Part shown: in pieces, positions 54,019 to 62,294 of the stretch | Layout: each line of letters begins with the position of its first letter | How positions within the stretch are numbered: position 1 is the stretch's first letter | From: CAZAQK01 sp046344715 | Lineage (GTDB): Bacteria; Pseudomonadota; Alphaproteobacteria; Rickettsiales; SXRF01 | Assembly: GCA_046344715.1 (NCBI GenBank) | Contig: JBKDKX010000016.1 | Coordinates: 1 to 64,000 of the forward strand | Length of the DNA stretch: 64,000 bases | Direction of reading: 5' to 3' | Made by a program: the position numbers and the translations under genes | The notes under the pieces: model-generated | Database searches by the model: none | The model's input: the letters and a program-made list of their open reading frames with translations, nothing else | Told to the model about the DNA's origin: nothing

Positions 54019-54471
54019 TTAGTTCATACCTTGCAGGTACTGAAGCTGCTCAACTTGTGCGGACTGGTTCATGATGGCGGAGTTGATGATGTCAACACTC
54101 AGCGACTGTTGTATGGAAATCAGCATGTTGTCATCAAGATTCTGGATAATCTGCGGTTGCAGCAGCTCCTGGATCTGGCTAGCGGTAAGGGCTGCCTGCG
54201 CAAGATTTTCAGTATTCACACTGACGTTTTGCAGCGTATCAAGCCCAACCTGAACGTTGGAGTAGAAATTAAAACCAATCAACATGCCGTTGACGTTGAT
54301 GAACCCACCGCGCATCTCGGCTAGTTCTGCATCATCTACTGCAGCACTGTTACCAAAAGTTTCTCCGGACATCTCATCAAGATCGCCAGCCTGAGCTGAT
54401 GACGTGATGAATACGTTTGTAATCACTGATATAGCGAGTGCAAAAATAGCAAATTTCTTAAAGCAAAACAT
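54019..54471 (-). CDS. Exported small protein with double-glycine processing motif
   Basis: 150 residues. Signal peptide about 1-28 (ending SSAQA). A double-glycine-type motif follows, VDDAELAEMRGG (45-56): Glu at -8, Leu at -7, Met at -4 and GG at -2/-1, the positions recognised by C39 peptidases. The rest is Asn/Gln/Leu-rich, with NLDDNMLISIQQSLSVDI near the C-terminus, echoing motifs in the proteins at 55226 and 55706. I infer a secreted subunit cut by the neighbouring C39 peptidase. GGAGATATT precedes the start. Confidence 0.72.
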   Translation of the reverse strand: MFCFKKFAIFALAISVITNVFITSSAQAGDLDEMSGETFGNSAAVDDAELAEMRGGFINVNGMLIGFNFYSNVQVGLDTLQNVSVNTENLAQAALTASQIQELLQPQIIQNLDDNMLISIQQSLSVDIINSAIMNQSAQVEQLQYLQGMN

Positions 54472-54487
54472 AATATCTCCAAAAATC

Positions 54488-55213
54488 CTAATAATATCCT
54501 GGTGAATATACGGTATTCAGCGCAACCGCGCCAAGTTGTCCGGTGGTGAGAGCATTACGAAACTGGGTGATGCCATAGGGCTTCCATGAATCGTCTGAGT
54601 TAAAGTTCTTTTTTGCGACCTGCATGTTATTGGTGATGACAAACAGAATGCCATTCCACATGGATTCAAACTCTTTGCGGTCATAAAACACAAGACCGAG
54701 CGTTGGGTCGCCCACGGAAACGCGGTTTTTATCAACGCCTTTTATTACCACAAAATGCAGATAATTTTTCTTGTTAATCAATACAATGGCGGGAATTTTC
54801 ACTTTCGCGAGCTTATCAAGTGACTCGCGGAACCCTTCTGCTTCATACCCTATTGCATTGAGATACTGCTTCATATCCAGCAGTGAGAAACCTTCACGTT
54901 TAATTTTTTCTGCGTCACCATGTTGAATCATGGATTCCAAGGCTTCTATTTCAGAAATGGGGTGATCGTAATGATAGGTAAGTAGCGTGGCTAAAGCGGC
55001 TGATCCACAGCTGAAATCATATTTTTGCCTAACGACCTTGACATAGCGGCGTTCTAGGAATGTTTTGGTCTTTACCGTATAGTCACCGCCACCGCCTCGT
55101 ATGTAAATGTCACTATTTGCTGAGGAGGGGGATGCAATTGAAGCGGTGGATAACAACACACCTGCCACCAGTGCCTGCCTGAATATAAATTTTGTGGTGA
55201 TGGTGGCAGGCAT
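54488..55213 (-). CDS. Exported stand-alone C39-family peptidase (FapD-like)
   Basis: 241 residues. Signal peptide about 1-33. C39 fold: oxyanion Gln63 and catalytic Cys69 in RQKYDFSCGSAALATLL, His153 in NYLHFVVIKGV, and Asp169 in VSVGDPTLG. Unlike bacteriocin exporters, no ABC or membrane domains are fused, so the enzyme should act in the periplasm. In Pseudomonas fap operons FapD is such a C39 protease. It lies between two genes whose products carry C39-type cleavage motifs. Confidence 0.88.
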   Translation of the reverse strand: MPATITTKFIFRQALVAGVLLSTASIASPSSANSDIYIRGGGGDYTVKTKTFLERRYVKVVRQKYDFSCGSAALATLLTYHYDHPISEIEALESMIQHGDAEKIKREGFSLLDMKQYLNAIGYEAEGFRESLDKLAKVKIPAIVLINKKNYLHFVVIKGVDKNRVSVGDPTLGLVFYDRKEFESMWNGILFVITNNMQVAKKNFNSDDSWKPYGITQFRNALTTGQLGAVALNTVYSPGYY

Positions 55214-55225
55214 GTGATTATGTAC

Positions 55226-55585
55226 TTATTGCAGGAAGTTCACGTTGACCGTGGTGGCTTGCTGTATGATCACATTATTTCCACTGTTCTGGATAACGCT
55301 GGTTAGGCCAGCAACGTTGTTGAGCGCGCCCTCACTGATGCTGTTTGCACCCGATACGTTGTTGGAGGAGCTGTTGCCTTGCAGGTTAGCGGACAGGTTT
55401 GAAGAAAGCAGGGTTACGTTATTAAACGTACCGCGATATGTATCGAGTTCGGCGTCATTCACGGCCACGCTAAAACTGAGTGATTCATCTTCACCAGTGG
55501 CCAGTGTTTCTGCCATAGAGGTGACGGGCAGCATAGAAGCTGTGGTAACCATCAGGGTAAAAAATGTTTTAGCAAAGTTTTTCAT
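55226..55585 (-). CDS. Exported small protein with C39-type motif (amyloid-subunit-like)
   Basis: 119 residues from the ATG at 55585 (GGAAAAG upstream). Signal peptide about 1-25 (TSMA). VNDAELDTYRGT (42-53) aligns with the double-glycine motif of the 54019 product, with Gly-Thr in place of Gly-Gly. The mature part is Asn/Ser-rich (NLSANLQGNSSSNNVSGANS), with a final IQNSGNNVIIQQATTVNVNF. It is possibly a nucleator or minor subunit. Confidence 0.7.
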   Translation of the reverse strand: MKNFAKTFFTLMVTTASMLPVTSMAETLATGEDESLSFSVAVNDAELDTYRGTFNNVTLLSSNLSANLQGNSSSNNVSGANSISEGALNNVAGLTSVIQNSGNNVIIQQATTVNVNFLQ

Positions 55586-55632
55586 AGTCTTTTCCGTTAG
55601 GCAGTGTCTGATTTTTATATTCTTCCTGAGAG

Positions 55633-55694
55633 GGTGGGGTTTTTTGCAAAACCCCACCATTCCCAAGACTTTTTGTAAGGAGCGAGCTCCTTAC
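55633..55694. other. Two strong hairpins after the repeat-protein gene
   Basis: 55633-55658 is an 11-bp perfect stem (GGTGGGGTTTT/AAAACCCCACC) with a 4-base loop. 55675-55694 is GTAAGGAGC/GCTCCTTAC around GA. Neither has a T run on the minus strand. They lie between the repeat protein gene and the next, so they may be RNA-processing or stability elements that set subunit ratios. Confidence 0.6.
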
Positions 55695-55705
55695 GGTATC
55701 AACTC

Positions 55706-56959
55706 TTAGTTACCTACAGAGATGTCACCGGTAGAGATGGTAACAGCTTGCTGGGTGTTAGCGTTGATGCCGGTGTTCTGGCTAACAGCGATTACGCCGT
55801 TTGCACCAGTGAACGCGCCACCAGCAACGGTGTTGTCACCGTAACCAGCAACGTCTGAACGACGGTGGAATTCAACGCTAGAGTTGGTAACAGAAGAAGC
55901 GAGGTCAGTGTTGGTGATTTTTACTTTGATATCACCAATGCTTACGCTGTTATCAACACTGCTATCATTGTTGCTGTTCTCAGTTGTAGAATCATTATCA
56001 ATGATGCTTGCAGCGCCAGTTGCCTGGTTACCGCCACCGTTAGTATTGGTGGTGTTGTTGCTAGCAGTTGTGTTGTTGCTGTTAAGAGCCACATCAACAT
56101 CACCAACGGTCAAGCTGTTATCGCTGTTATCGTTGTTGCTGCTGTTAACACTGTTATTGCTGTTATCATTGTTGCTATCAGCAGTATTGACACTGTTGTT
56201 GCTGTTATCAACACTGTTGTCATTGTTGCTGTCGTTAGTGCTGTTGTTGCTGTTGTCGTTACCGAAGTTAGACACAGCTACATCACCAACGGTAAGGTTA
56301 CCATCGTTATCCTGGTTGTTGCTGTTTTCGGTGGTAGAATCATTATCAATGATGCTAGCAGCGCCAGTAGCATTGTTGCCGCTGTTGCTGTTGCCGCTGT
56401 CAGAAACAGCAAGGCTTACATCACCAACAGTCGTGTTACCATCATTGTCCTGATCCTGGTCATTGGTGGTTACATTAGAGGTGGTGTTGGTGTTAACACT
56501 GTTGTTGCTGTTGTCAGTGTTAACGCTGTTGTCGTTACCATTGTCAGAAACATTCACATCGCCAACATTGAGGCTGTTGTTTGTGTTGTCAGTGTTAACG
56601 CTGTTGTCGTTGTTGCTGCTGTTGGTGCTGCTGTTGTTGTTGCTAGCAGTTGTGTTGGTTTCAGAATCGTTATCAATGATGCTTGCAGCGCCAGTAGCGA
56701 GGTTGCCATCATCGTTGTCATTGTTAACGCTGTTGTCGTTGTTGCTGCTGTTAGAGCTGCTGTTGCTGTTGTCGTTACCGCTATCAGCTACAGACAGGCT
56801 AACATCACCAACGGTGGTATCATTGCTGCTGGTGGTGGTAGTGGTGGTGTTGCCGAGGTTGCTACCATCGTTGTTATCGTTGTTGTTGGTGTCAGCAAAA
56901 GCTACTGAGGTGCTCAGAGCAAATGCAGATACACCAGCGAGAAGTAATTGTTTAGACAT
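55706..56959 (-). CDS. Asn/Ser/Asp-rich repetitive secreted protein, putative amyloid major subunit
   Basis: 417 residues. Signal peptide about 1-22 (SVAFA). The body is dominated by Asn, Ser, Asp and Thr. ATGAASIIDNDS occurs three times, and (T/N)VGDVxV-type units five to six times, separated by NDNSNNS-type linkers. The C-terminal domain (about 350-417) has GGAFTGANGVIAVSQNTG and QQAVTIS, echoing the two small exported proteins. Composition and regular repeats fit an amyloid fibre subunit such as FapC, although no close match to FapC sequence is claimed. AGGAG precedes the start, and two CtrA-type sites lie upstream. Confidence 0.75.
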   Translation of the reverse strand: MSKQLLLAGVSAFALSTSVAFADTNNNDNNDGSNLGNTTTTTTSSNDTTVGDVSLSVADSGNDNSNSSSNSSNNDNSVNNDNDDGNLATGAASIIDNDSETNTTASNNNSSTNSSNNDNSVNTDNTNNSLNVGDVNVSDNGNDNSVNTDNSNNSVNTNTTSNVTTNDQDQDNDGNTTVGDVSLAVSDSGNSNSGNNATGAASIIDNDSTTENSNNQDNDGNLTVGDVAVSNFGNDNSNNSTNDSNNDNSVDNSNNSVNTADSNNDNSNNSVNSSNNDNSDNSLTVGDVDVALNSNNTTASNNTTNTNGGGNQATGAASIIDNDSTTENSNNDSSVDNSVSIGDIKVKITNTDLASSVTNSSVEFHRRSDVAGYGDNTVAGGAFTGANGVIAVSQNTGINANTQQAVTISTGDISVGN

Positions 56960-57034
56960 GTTAAACTCCTAGGTTTGTTAAAAGTAATAAAGTAGTTTGA
57001 TTAGTGTTTTGAGGGCACATCCAGTAAGATGCAA

Positions 57035-57049
57035 TTAATCTTTTGTTAA
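57035..57049. promoter_or_regulatory. CtrA-type site 1 upstream of the repeat-protein gene
   Basis: TTAATCTTTTGTTAA, an exact TTAA-N7-TTAA match, 76 bases upstream of the ATG at 56959. Confidence 0.6.
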
Positions 57050-57070
57050 TTTAACCCATGGGCAACCCTT

Positions 57071-57085
57071 TTAATCTTTTGTAAA
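57071..57085. promoter_or_regulatory. CtrA-type site 2 (one mismatch)
   Basis: TTAATCTTTTGTAAA has the same N7 as site 1 and one mismatch in the second half. It is 36 bases further upstream, so the two may bind as a pair. Confidence 0.45.
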
Positions 57086-57267
57086 GTAATTGCAAGGGTT
57101 TTCTTATAAAAAATGCAAGGAGCGATGTATAGAAAAAACACAATAAAATCAATTATTTGTGCGCATTGACGTGCTAAATGAATACATTTACGACACAATA
57201 TAAGCCGTGCGGCTAAATACAACTAAAATAGTTGGTTTTTTAACAAGGCGGTTAGCTAAATAACAGC

Positions 57268-58545
57268 CTAGAATGCACCAATATCAAACGTCATTGGGGT
57301 TCTGAAAATCAGGCGAATATCTGGTGCGTCATCCGTCAAGCCTGCGCTGAGTGTGAAGTTCAGGTTGGTGGTGTCATTGAGTAGGTAGGAATATCCTAAA
57401 TCCAGACTGCCGACCTGAAGGATGGTTGAATTTGCGATGTTTGCATCATTAATTTTGGTTTTGAGTACTGTGCTGTGGCTATAGCCTAAGCTGATAGAGC
57501 TTTTCTCGTTGAGCGAAAGACTTGATCCGAAGCTCGCACTGATAGAATCGCCAGGTTCAACCTTGCCATATGTAGGGAAGCTGCGGCCAAGACTGTGCAG
57601 ATAGCCTACGTTAGAATAATACACCAGCGGATCAGACGGGAAAATAGCCGTTACACTGGGTTGGAAGGCATAAAAACCGGAACCGGTAGGAAGTTCTGTT
57701 TGTACGCCATTGACTACTGGTACCTCAAATGGACCAGTACCGGTGATGGTTTTGAAGCGCATATTGCCTACGAAATACGGCCAGCCATCCTGTCCATCAT
57801 TGATCTGATAGTGTGCACCAACTTCAATATCGCCTAAATCGGCGCCATCCACTGTTGTAAGTGTTTCAGGTGGATTGGGAACACCAAGCTGGCGTGTAGA
57901 CGTTGCATCGCTGCGGTATACATATGGTACACGCGCATCAACCTCAAAACGGTTTGTTACGCCATAGCGTAAGCCAACAGACGGTGACAAAATGTCACGT
58001 TTTACCTTTGAGATATCAAATGCGCCGATGTTCAGCGCAGGGATAATACTGAATCCGCTGATACTCACGCGTGTTGATGTGGAGTGCGTATATTCCACGG
58101 CAGGCGTTACAACTAGTTTGCCTTTTTGCAACAATACGCCTCCCTCTTCAATCACCGCTGCGATTTCAGGTGGTTTTTCAGTAGATTGTTTGCGATCGGT
58201 TCCAACTTCCTGAGGTACTGGCTTACTATCGGCAGAGCTTGATTGCGTTGGAGCATGAGAATCTTGCTGTGGAATTGGCTTGCCTGTAACCTTGCTGAAT
58301 TGCATCTGCAATTTTTCAAACTGCACGCGCTCACGTGCAAAATCTGCGCGTTGGCGTTCCAGTATTTTCTGCTGTTCATCAAGCTTCTTTTCCTGATCGG
58401 CAAGGCGCTTCGATTGCATTTCCATTGCTTTAAGTAGTGCGGATACATCACCATTTTCTTCTTTTGCGAAGGATGTGCTGCTGACGCAGGTCGCGACGGT
58501 GAAGCAAGCGATAAAGGCAAATTTTCTAGAACGCTGGAAAAACAT
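57268..58545 (-). CDS. Coiled-coil outer-membrane beta-barrel protein (FapF-like)
   Basis: 425 residues. Signal peptide about 1-27. A coiled coil (about 35-90: LLKAMEMQSKRLADQEKKLDEQ, EKLQMQFSK), a linker, then a barrel of about 300 residues with alternating strands, ending in FDIGAF with a terminal aromatic residue. This order of N-terminal coiled coil then barrel is that of FapF, the trimeric secretion channel of Fap amyloid. Sequence identity is not claimed. AAAAGG precedes the start. It is the first gene of the locus in the direction of transcription. Confidence 0.75.
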   Translation of the reverse strand: MFFQRSRKFAFIACFTVATCVSSTSFAKEENGDVSALLKAMEMQSKRLADQEKKLDEQQKILERQRADFARERVQFEKLQMQFSKVTGKPIPQQDSHAPTQSSSADSKPVPQEVGTDRKQSTEKPPEIAAVIEEGGVLLQKGKLVVTPAVEYTHSTSTRVSISGFSIIPALNIGAFDISKVKRDILSPSVGLRYGVTNRFEVDARVPYVYRSDATSTRQLGVPNPPETLTTVDGADLGDIEVGAHYQINDGQDGWPYFVGNMRFKTITGTGPFEVPVVNGVQTELPTGSGFYAFQPSVTAIFPSDPLVYYSNVGYLHSLGRSFPTYGKVEPGDSISASFGSSLSLNEKSSISLGYSHSTVLKTKINDANIANSTILQVGSLDLGYSYLLNDTTNLNFTLSAGLTDDAPDIRLIFRTPMTFDIGAF

Positions 58546-58637
58546 TTTTGTACCTTTTGGGAATATTTATTCAGTTCGCTGATTAACACAGCGTTTGCAG
58601 AGTTTCCACGATAAAAGCCCCGCACGGGTCAAAAAAA

Positions 58638-59675
58638 TCACAGCTGTAGCGATTCTGCCACGTCTAATGCCGCGTAAGTGAATATTGCGCGTGCCCCGGC
58701 GCGCTTGAAGGCAAGTAGGCTTTCCAACATCACGGCATCGCCGTCAATCCAGCCATTGGCGGCGGCGGCCTTTATCATCGCATATTCACCACTTACCTGA
58801 TAGGCGAACACTGGAACATTAAAGCTATGCGCAGCTCTGTGAACAATATCCAGATAGGCAATGCCTGGTTTCACCATTACCATATCAGCACCTTCAGCGA
58901 TATCCATGGCGATTTCGCGCATGGCTTCATCGCTGTTGGCTGGGTTTATCTGGTAGTTACGTTTGTCAGCTTTTCCAAGATTTCCGGCAGATCCAACGGC
59001 ATCACGGAACGGTCCATACAGGCTAGAGGCATATTTGGCGGCGTATGAGAGTATGAGCGTGTTGTGGAATCCTTCTTGTTCTAGAGTGCTGCGAATCGCG
59101 CCAATGCGTCCATCCATCATGTCCGATGGCGCAACAATATCACATCCGGCTTTGGCCTGAACCAGGGCCTGTTTGCATAAAGCTTCAACCGTTTTGTCAT
59201 TCACAACAACGCCATTTTCCACAATGCCGTCCTGCCCATGTGAGGTGTAAGGGTCGAGGGCGACATCGGTGATAATTCCGATCTCTGGTACGGCACTTTT
59301 GAGTTCTTTGATGGCTCTGCACACCAGATTATCTTCTGAAAAAGCGAGTGCGCCATCCGGTGTTTTTAGTTTGGCATCTATTACAGGAAATAATGCGATT
59401 GCAGGGATATTAAGTTTGTTGGCTAACTTTACTCTTTTAATTAATATATCCAATGTGATACGAGAAACACCAGGTAGTGATGCAATGGGGGTTTCTGTAT
59501 TTGTGCCTTCCTGAATAAACACCGGCCAGATGATGTCACTAGGGTGTAATCTGTGTTCGGCCACCAGTTCGCGGCACCAGCTAGACATGCGCGTGCGGCG
59601 CAGGCGGGTGGAGGGGAAGGTGATTGGTGACTGGTGGATGGTGGATGGTGGCATAAACAACGCTTGAATATTCAC
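58638..59675 (-). CDS. hemB: Delta-aminolevulinic acid dehydratase (porphobilinogen synthase)
   Basis: 345 residues. Active-site lysines lie in LSYAAKYASSLYGPFRDA and MVKPGIAYLDI; DVALDPYTSHGQDG and DMMDGRIGAIR are typical. It makes porphobilinogen for haem. The first 20 or so residues (PPSTIHQSPITFPST) are encoded by a GGTGGATGGTGG-type repeat, so an internal start (MSSWCRE) may be the real one. Confidence 0.95.
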   Translation of the reverse strand: MNIQALFMPPSTIHQSPITFPSTRLRRTRMSSWCRELVAEHRLHPSDIIWPVFIQEGTNTETPIASLPGVSRITLDILIKRVKLANKLNIPAIALFPVIDAKLKTPDGALAFSEDNLVCRAIKELKSAVPEIGIITDVALDPYTSHGQDGIVENGVVVNDKTVEALCKQALVQAKAGCDIVAPSDMMDGRIGAIRSTLEQEGFHNTLILSYAAKYASSLYGPFRDAVGSAGNLGKADKRNYQINPANSDEAMREIAMDIAEGADMVMVKPGIAYLDIVHRAAHSFNVPVFAYQVSGEYAMIKAAAANGWIDGDAVMLESLLAFKRAGARAIFTYAALDVAESLQL

Positions 59676-59766
59676 TAAAAATAACCTTTATAACCTTGCT
59701 ATACTATTTTTATCATATAGGCGTCAATGAATTCACCAGTCACCAACCACCAGTTACCATCCACCG
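59620..59766. repeat. Inverted GGTGACTGGTGGATGG-type tracts across hemB and trpS starts
   Basis: 59620-59662 (GGTGACTGGTGGATGGTGG words) and 59731-59766 (CCAGTCACCAACCACCAGTTACCATCCACC-like words) are loose inverted copies that encode the extreme N-termini of hemB and trpS. Same low-complexity family as 3826-3898. Confidence 0.55.
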
Positions 59767-60758
59767 CAAAGCGTATCCTCTCCGGCGTTCAGCCTACAGG
59801 TAATCTCCATCTGGGTAACTATCTGGGGGCAATACGTAATTGGGTGGCGTTGCAGCAGGATTATGAATGTTTTTACATGTTGGCTGATCTGCATGCCATC
59901 ACTGTGCCGCAGGATCCAGAAAAATTGCGTGCCTCCGTGCGCGAAAGTGCCGCGGCACTTATCGCCTGCGGGGTTGACCCGAAAAAAAGCGCGATATTTC
60001 CGCAATCGTGTGTAACGGCGCATGCGGAACTGAACTGGATTTTGGCCTGCCACACGCCGCTGGGCTGGCTCAACCGTATGACACAATTTAAGGAAAAAGC
60101 CGGTAAAGATAAGGAAAAAGCGGTGCTTGGGCTTTATGCCTATCCGGTGCTGATGGCAGCCGACATTCTGCTATATAAAGCAACGCACGTGCCGGTAGGC
60201 GAAGACCAGAAACAGCATATTGAGCTTACGCGTGATATTGCCGGTGCCTATAATCGTTATTACAATCAAGAATATTTCATGTTGCCAGAGCCGTTAATTT
60301 TGGGTGAAGCGACGCGTGTGATGAGCCTGCGCGATGGCAAAAAGAAAATGAGTAAATCTGATGAATCAGATTATTCACGCATCAACCTGACCGATGATGC
60401 CGATACCATCGCGCTTAAATTCCGTAAGGCAAAGTCGGATATGATAGAGGGTATTTCGTGGGATCCGGAGAATCGGCCGGAAGTAGCCAATTTACTTACC
60501 ATGTATGCATCATTCAAGAATGTAACGCGTGAGGCGGCGCTTAAAGAGTGTGACGGTAAGAATTTTTCTACCTTCAAGCAAATGCTCACCGATGCGGCGG
60601 TTGCCCATCTTTCGCCGATTACAGGGAAAATGCGCGAGTTGATGGCTGACAGAAACTATCTTGATGCTGTACTCAAAGATGGAAGCAACAACGCGCGCGC
60701 GGTCGCTGATAAAACTATCCGTGAAGTGAAGGAATCTGTAGGATTTCTTGCCTTTTGA
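59727..60758 (+). CDS. trpS: Tryptophanyl-tRNA synthetase
   Basis: 343 residues. The HIGH-like motif is in PTGNLHLGNYLGA (about 23-35), and KMSKS is in KKKMSKSDESD. VLMAADILLYKATHVPVGEDQKQH is typical of bacterial TrpRS. The first about 12 residues come from the repeat tract shared with hemB. Confidence 0.97.
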   Translation: MNSPVTNHQLPSTAKRILSGVQPTGNLHLGNYLGAIRNWVALQQDYECFYMLADLHAITVPQDPEKLRASVRESAAALIACGVDPKKSAIFPQSCVTAHAELNWILACHTPLGWLNRMTQFKEKAGKDKEKAVLGLYAYPVLMAADILLYKATHVPVGEDQKQHIELTRDIAGAYNRYYNQEYFMLPEPLILGEATRVMSLRDGKKKMSKSDESDYSRINLTDDADTIALKFRKAKSDMIEGISWDPENRPEVANLLTMYASFKNVTREAALKECDGKNFSTFKQMLTDAAVAHLSPITGKMRELMADRNYLDAVLKDGSNNARAVADKTIREVKESVGFLAF

Positions 60759-60804
60759 TGCTCAGTGCAAAGCGTGATTGCCGTGATGCCTTTCAGACGA
60801 TATA

Positions 60805-62241
60805 GTGCGCGAGATGCAAACTAAACCTTCTGTTCCTTTTGCGACACTTCTTAAGACCGTGCTTGTGGCAAGCAGCCCGGCGCTCGTTGTGCTTTTCTCT
60901 CTATTTGCCATGTGGGATATGGAGTTTAAATACTTCATATACGGTTATTTGCTCATCATGCTTGTGTCATTGGTGTTTGTGATGCCGTTTCTTTCTAATA
61001 TCACAGCCCTTACACATTATGTGAATGATCTGGTACAGGATAAAAGAGTGCAATCGCCGGATTTGAGTTTCTTAAGTAACGTGGGTGAACTCTCTGGGTC
61101 ACTGCTTAAATTGCAGCGTTCATGGGAAAATAAACGTCAGGAGATGGAGACGGTTATTACGGAAAGGGAAATACTGGTAGATACCCTGCCGGATATTCTC
61201 ATTATGACCGATAATAATAAAATGATTGTGCGTACCAACCGTGCGGCACGCAACATATTTGGCCAGAATCTGGCGCACCGTCCTCTGCGGGATGTTATTC
61301 CCAATGAAAAACTGATGGGTGCCATCCAGATGGTAGTTGAGGATTTGCAGGGACAATCAGTAGAATTTCATCTGGAAACACCGGAACCGCGTGATTTTCA
61401 GGCGATTATCGAACGTTTCCCGATTCCATCAGAAGGCGGAATTTCCATTGTGATTACTCTGACCGATGTAACGCAGCAAAAACGTATCCAGCGTATGCGC
61501 GCCGATTTTGTGGCGAATGCAAGCCATGAAATACGCACGCCTCTCGCATCAATTATTGGATTTATTGAAACGCTGCGAGGGCCTGCAAAAGACGATGCGG
61601 TAGCGCGTGAGGAATTCCTGAAAGTAATGGCAGAGCAGGCAGAGCGCATGTCTAAGCTTGTTAATGATTTGCTATCATTGTCTAAAATTGAAATGAATGC
61701 GAATAGTGCGCCAATGAACAAGGTAGATTTTGCGCGATTGGTACGCAGCGAGAAGCAACACTTCGACTGGAGTTGTAAACAAAAAAACGTAACGCTGCGC
61801 ATGAAGCTCAATGATAACCTGCCGCCCACCCGCGGTGATGAAGACGAGCTTGGGCAGGTGGTACGCAACCTGATTGGCAACGCCATTAAATATACCAATC
61901 CGGATACAGAAGTGGTTGTATCGCTTAAGCTTACCTCTGCGCTGCCCAAAGATCATGCGTTCAGGAATCTTACACGGGCATTACTTTTTTCAGTGCAGGA
62001 TCATGGGGAAGGGATACCCAAAGAACATATCCCAAGACTTACCGAGCGTTTCTACCGTGTGGATACGGCGCGTACGCGCAAAGTAGGTGGCACTGGGCTT
62101 GGGCTTGCGATTGTTAAACATGTCACCAACCGTCACCAGGCCGTCCTTACTATAGATAGTGAAATTGGTAAAGGCAGTACCTTCAATATTTTTATGCCGG
62201 TGTACGAAGATATTGTAAATCAACAACAACAAGGCGAATAA
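60805..62241 (+). CDS. phoR: PhoR-type sensor histidine kinase
   Basis: 478 residues (GTG at 60805; ATG at 60814 is also possible). Two membrane segments (about 20-65), a PAS-like domain (about 105-215), HisKA with ASHEIRTPLASIIGF, then HATPase with NLIGNAIKYT, DHGEGIPKEHIPRLTERFYRVD and GGTGLGLAIVKH. Position directly before pstC-pstA supports phosphate sensing; PhoB is not in the window. Confidence 0.88.
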   Translation: MREMQTKPSVPFATLLKTVLVASSPALVVLFSLFAMWDMEFKYFIYGYLLIMLVSLVFVMPFLSNITALTHYVNDLVQDKRVQSPDLSFLSNVGELSGSLLKLQRSWENKRQEMETVITEREILVDTLPDILIMTDNNKMIVRTNRAARNIFGQNLAHRPLRDVIPNEKLMGAIQMVVEDLQGQSVEFHLETPEPRDFQAIIERFPIPSEGGISIVITLTDVTQQKRIQRMRADFVANASHEIRTPLASIIGFIETLRGPAKDDAVAREEFLKVMAEQAERMSKLVNDLLSLSKIEMNANSAPMNKVDFARLVRSEKQHFDWSCKQKNVTLRMKLNDNLPPTRGDEDELGQVVRNLIGNAIKYTNPDTEVVVSLKLTSALPKDHAFRNLTRALLFSVQDHGEGIPKEHIPRLTERFYRVDTARTRKVGGTGLGLAIVKHVTNRHQAVLTIDSEIGKGSTFNIFMPVYEDIVNQQQQGE

Positions 62242-62294
62242 AAAACTGGTTTTTTACTGCTTGACTCTGGCGTAACTCCGCTTAGTTTCTTGCT

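Larger units (their letters stand above)
56960..57267. other. AT-rich promoter region of the repeat-protein gene
   Basis: 308 bases without a gene. Holds the CtrA-type sites at 57035 and 57071. CTTTTAATCTTTTG-like words are repeated (57031-57085). The remainder is AT-rich. Confidence 0.6.

Noticed and set aside
55865..56972. Long plus-strand Val/Ala- and Leu-rich frames opposite the Asn-rich protein
   Set aside because: They are antisense products of AAC/AAT/GAT repeats and end where the repeats end.
62242..62294. Pho box before pstC
   Set aside because: No CTGTCAT-type repeat is visible in the short gap; control may lie further upstream.
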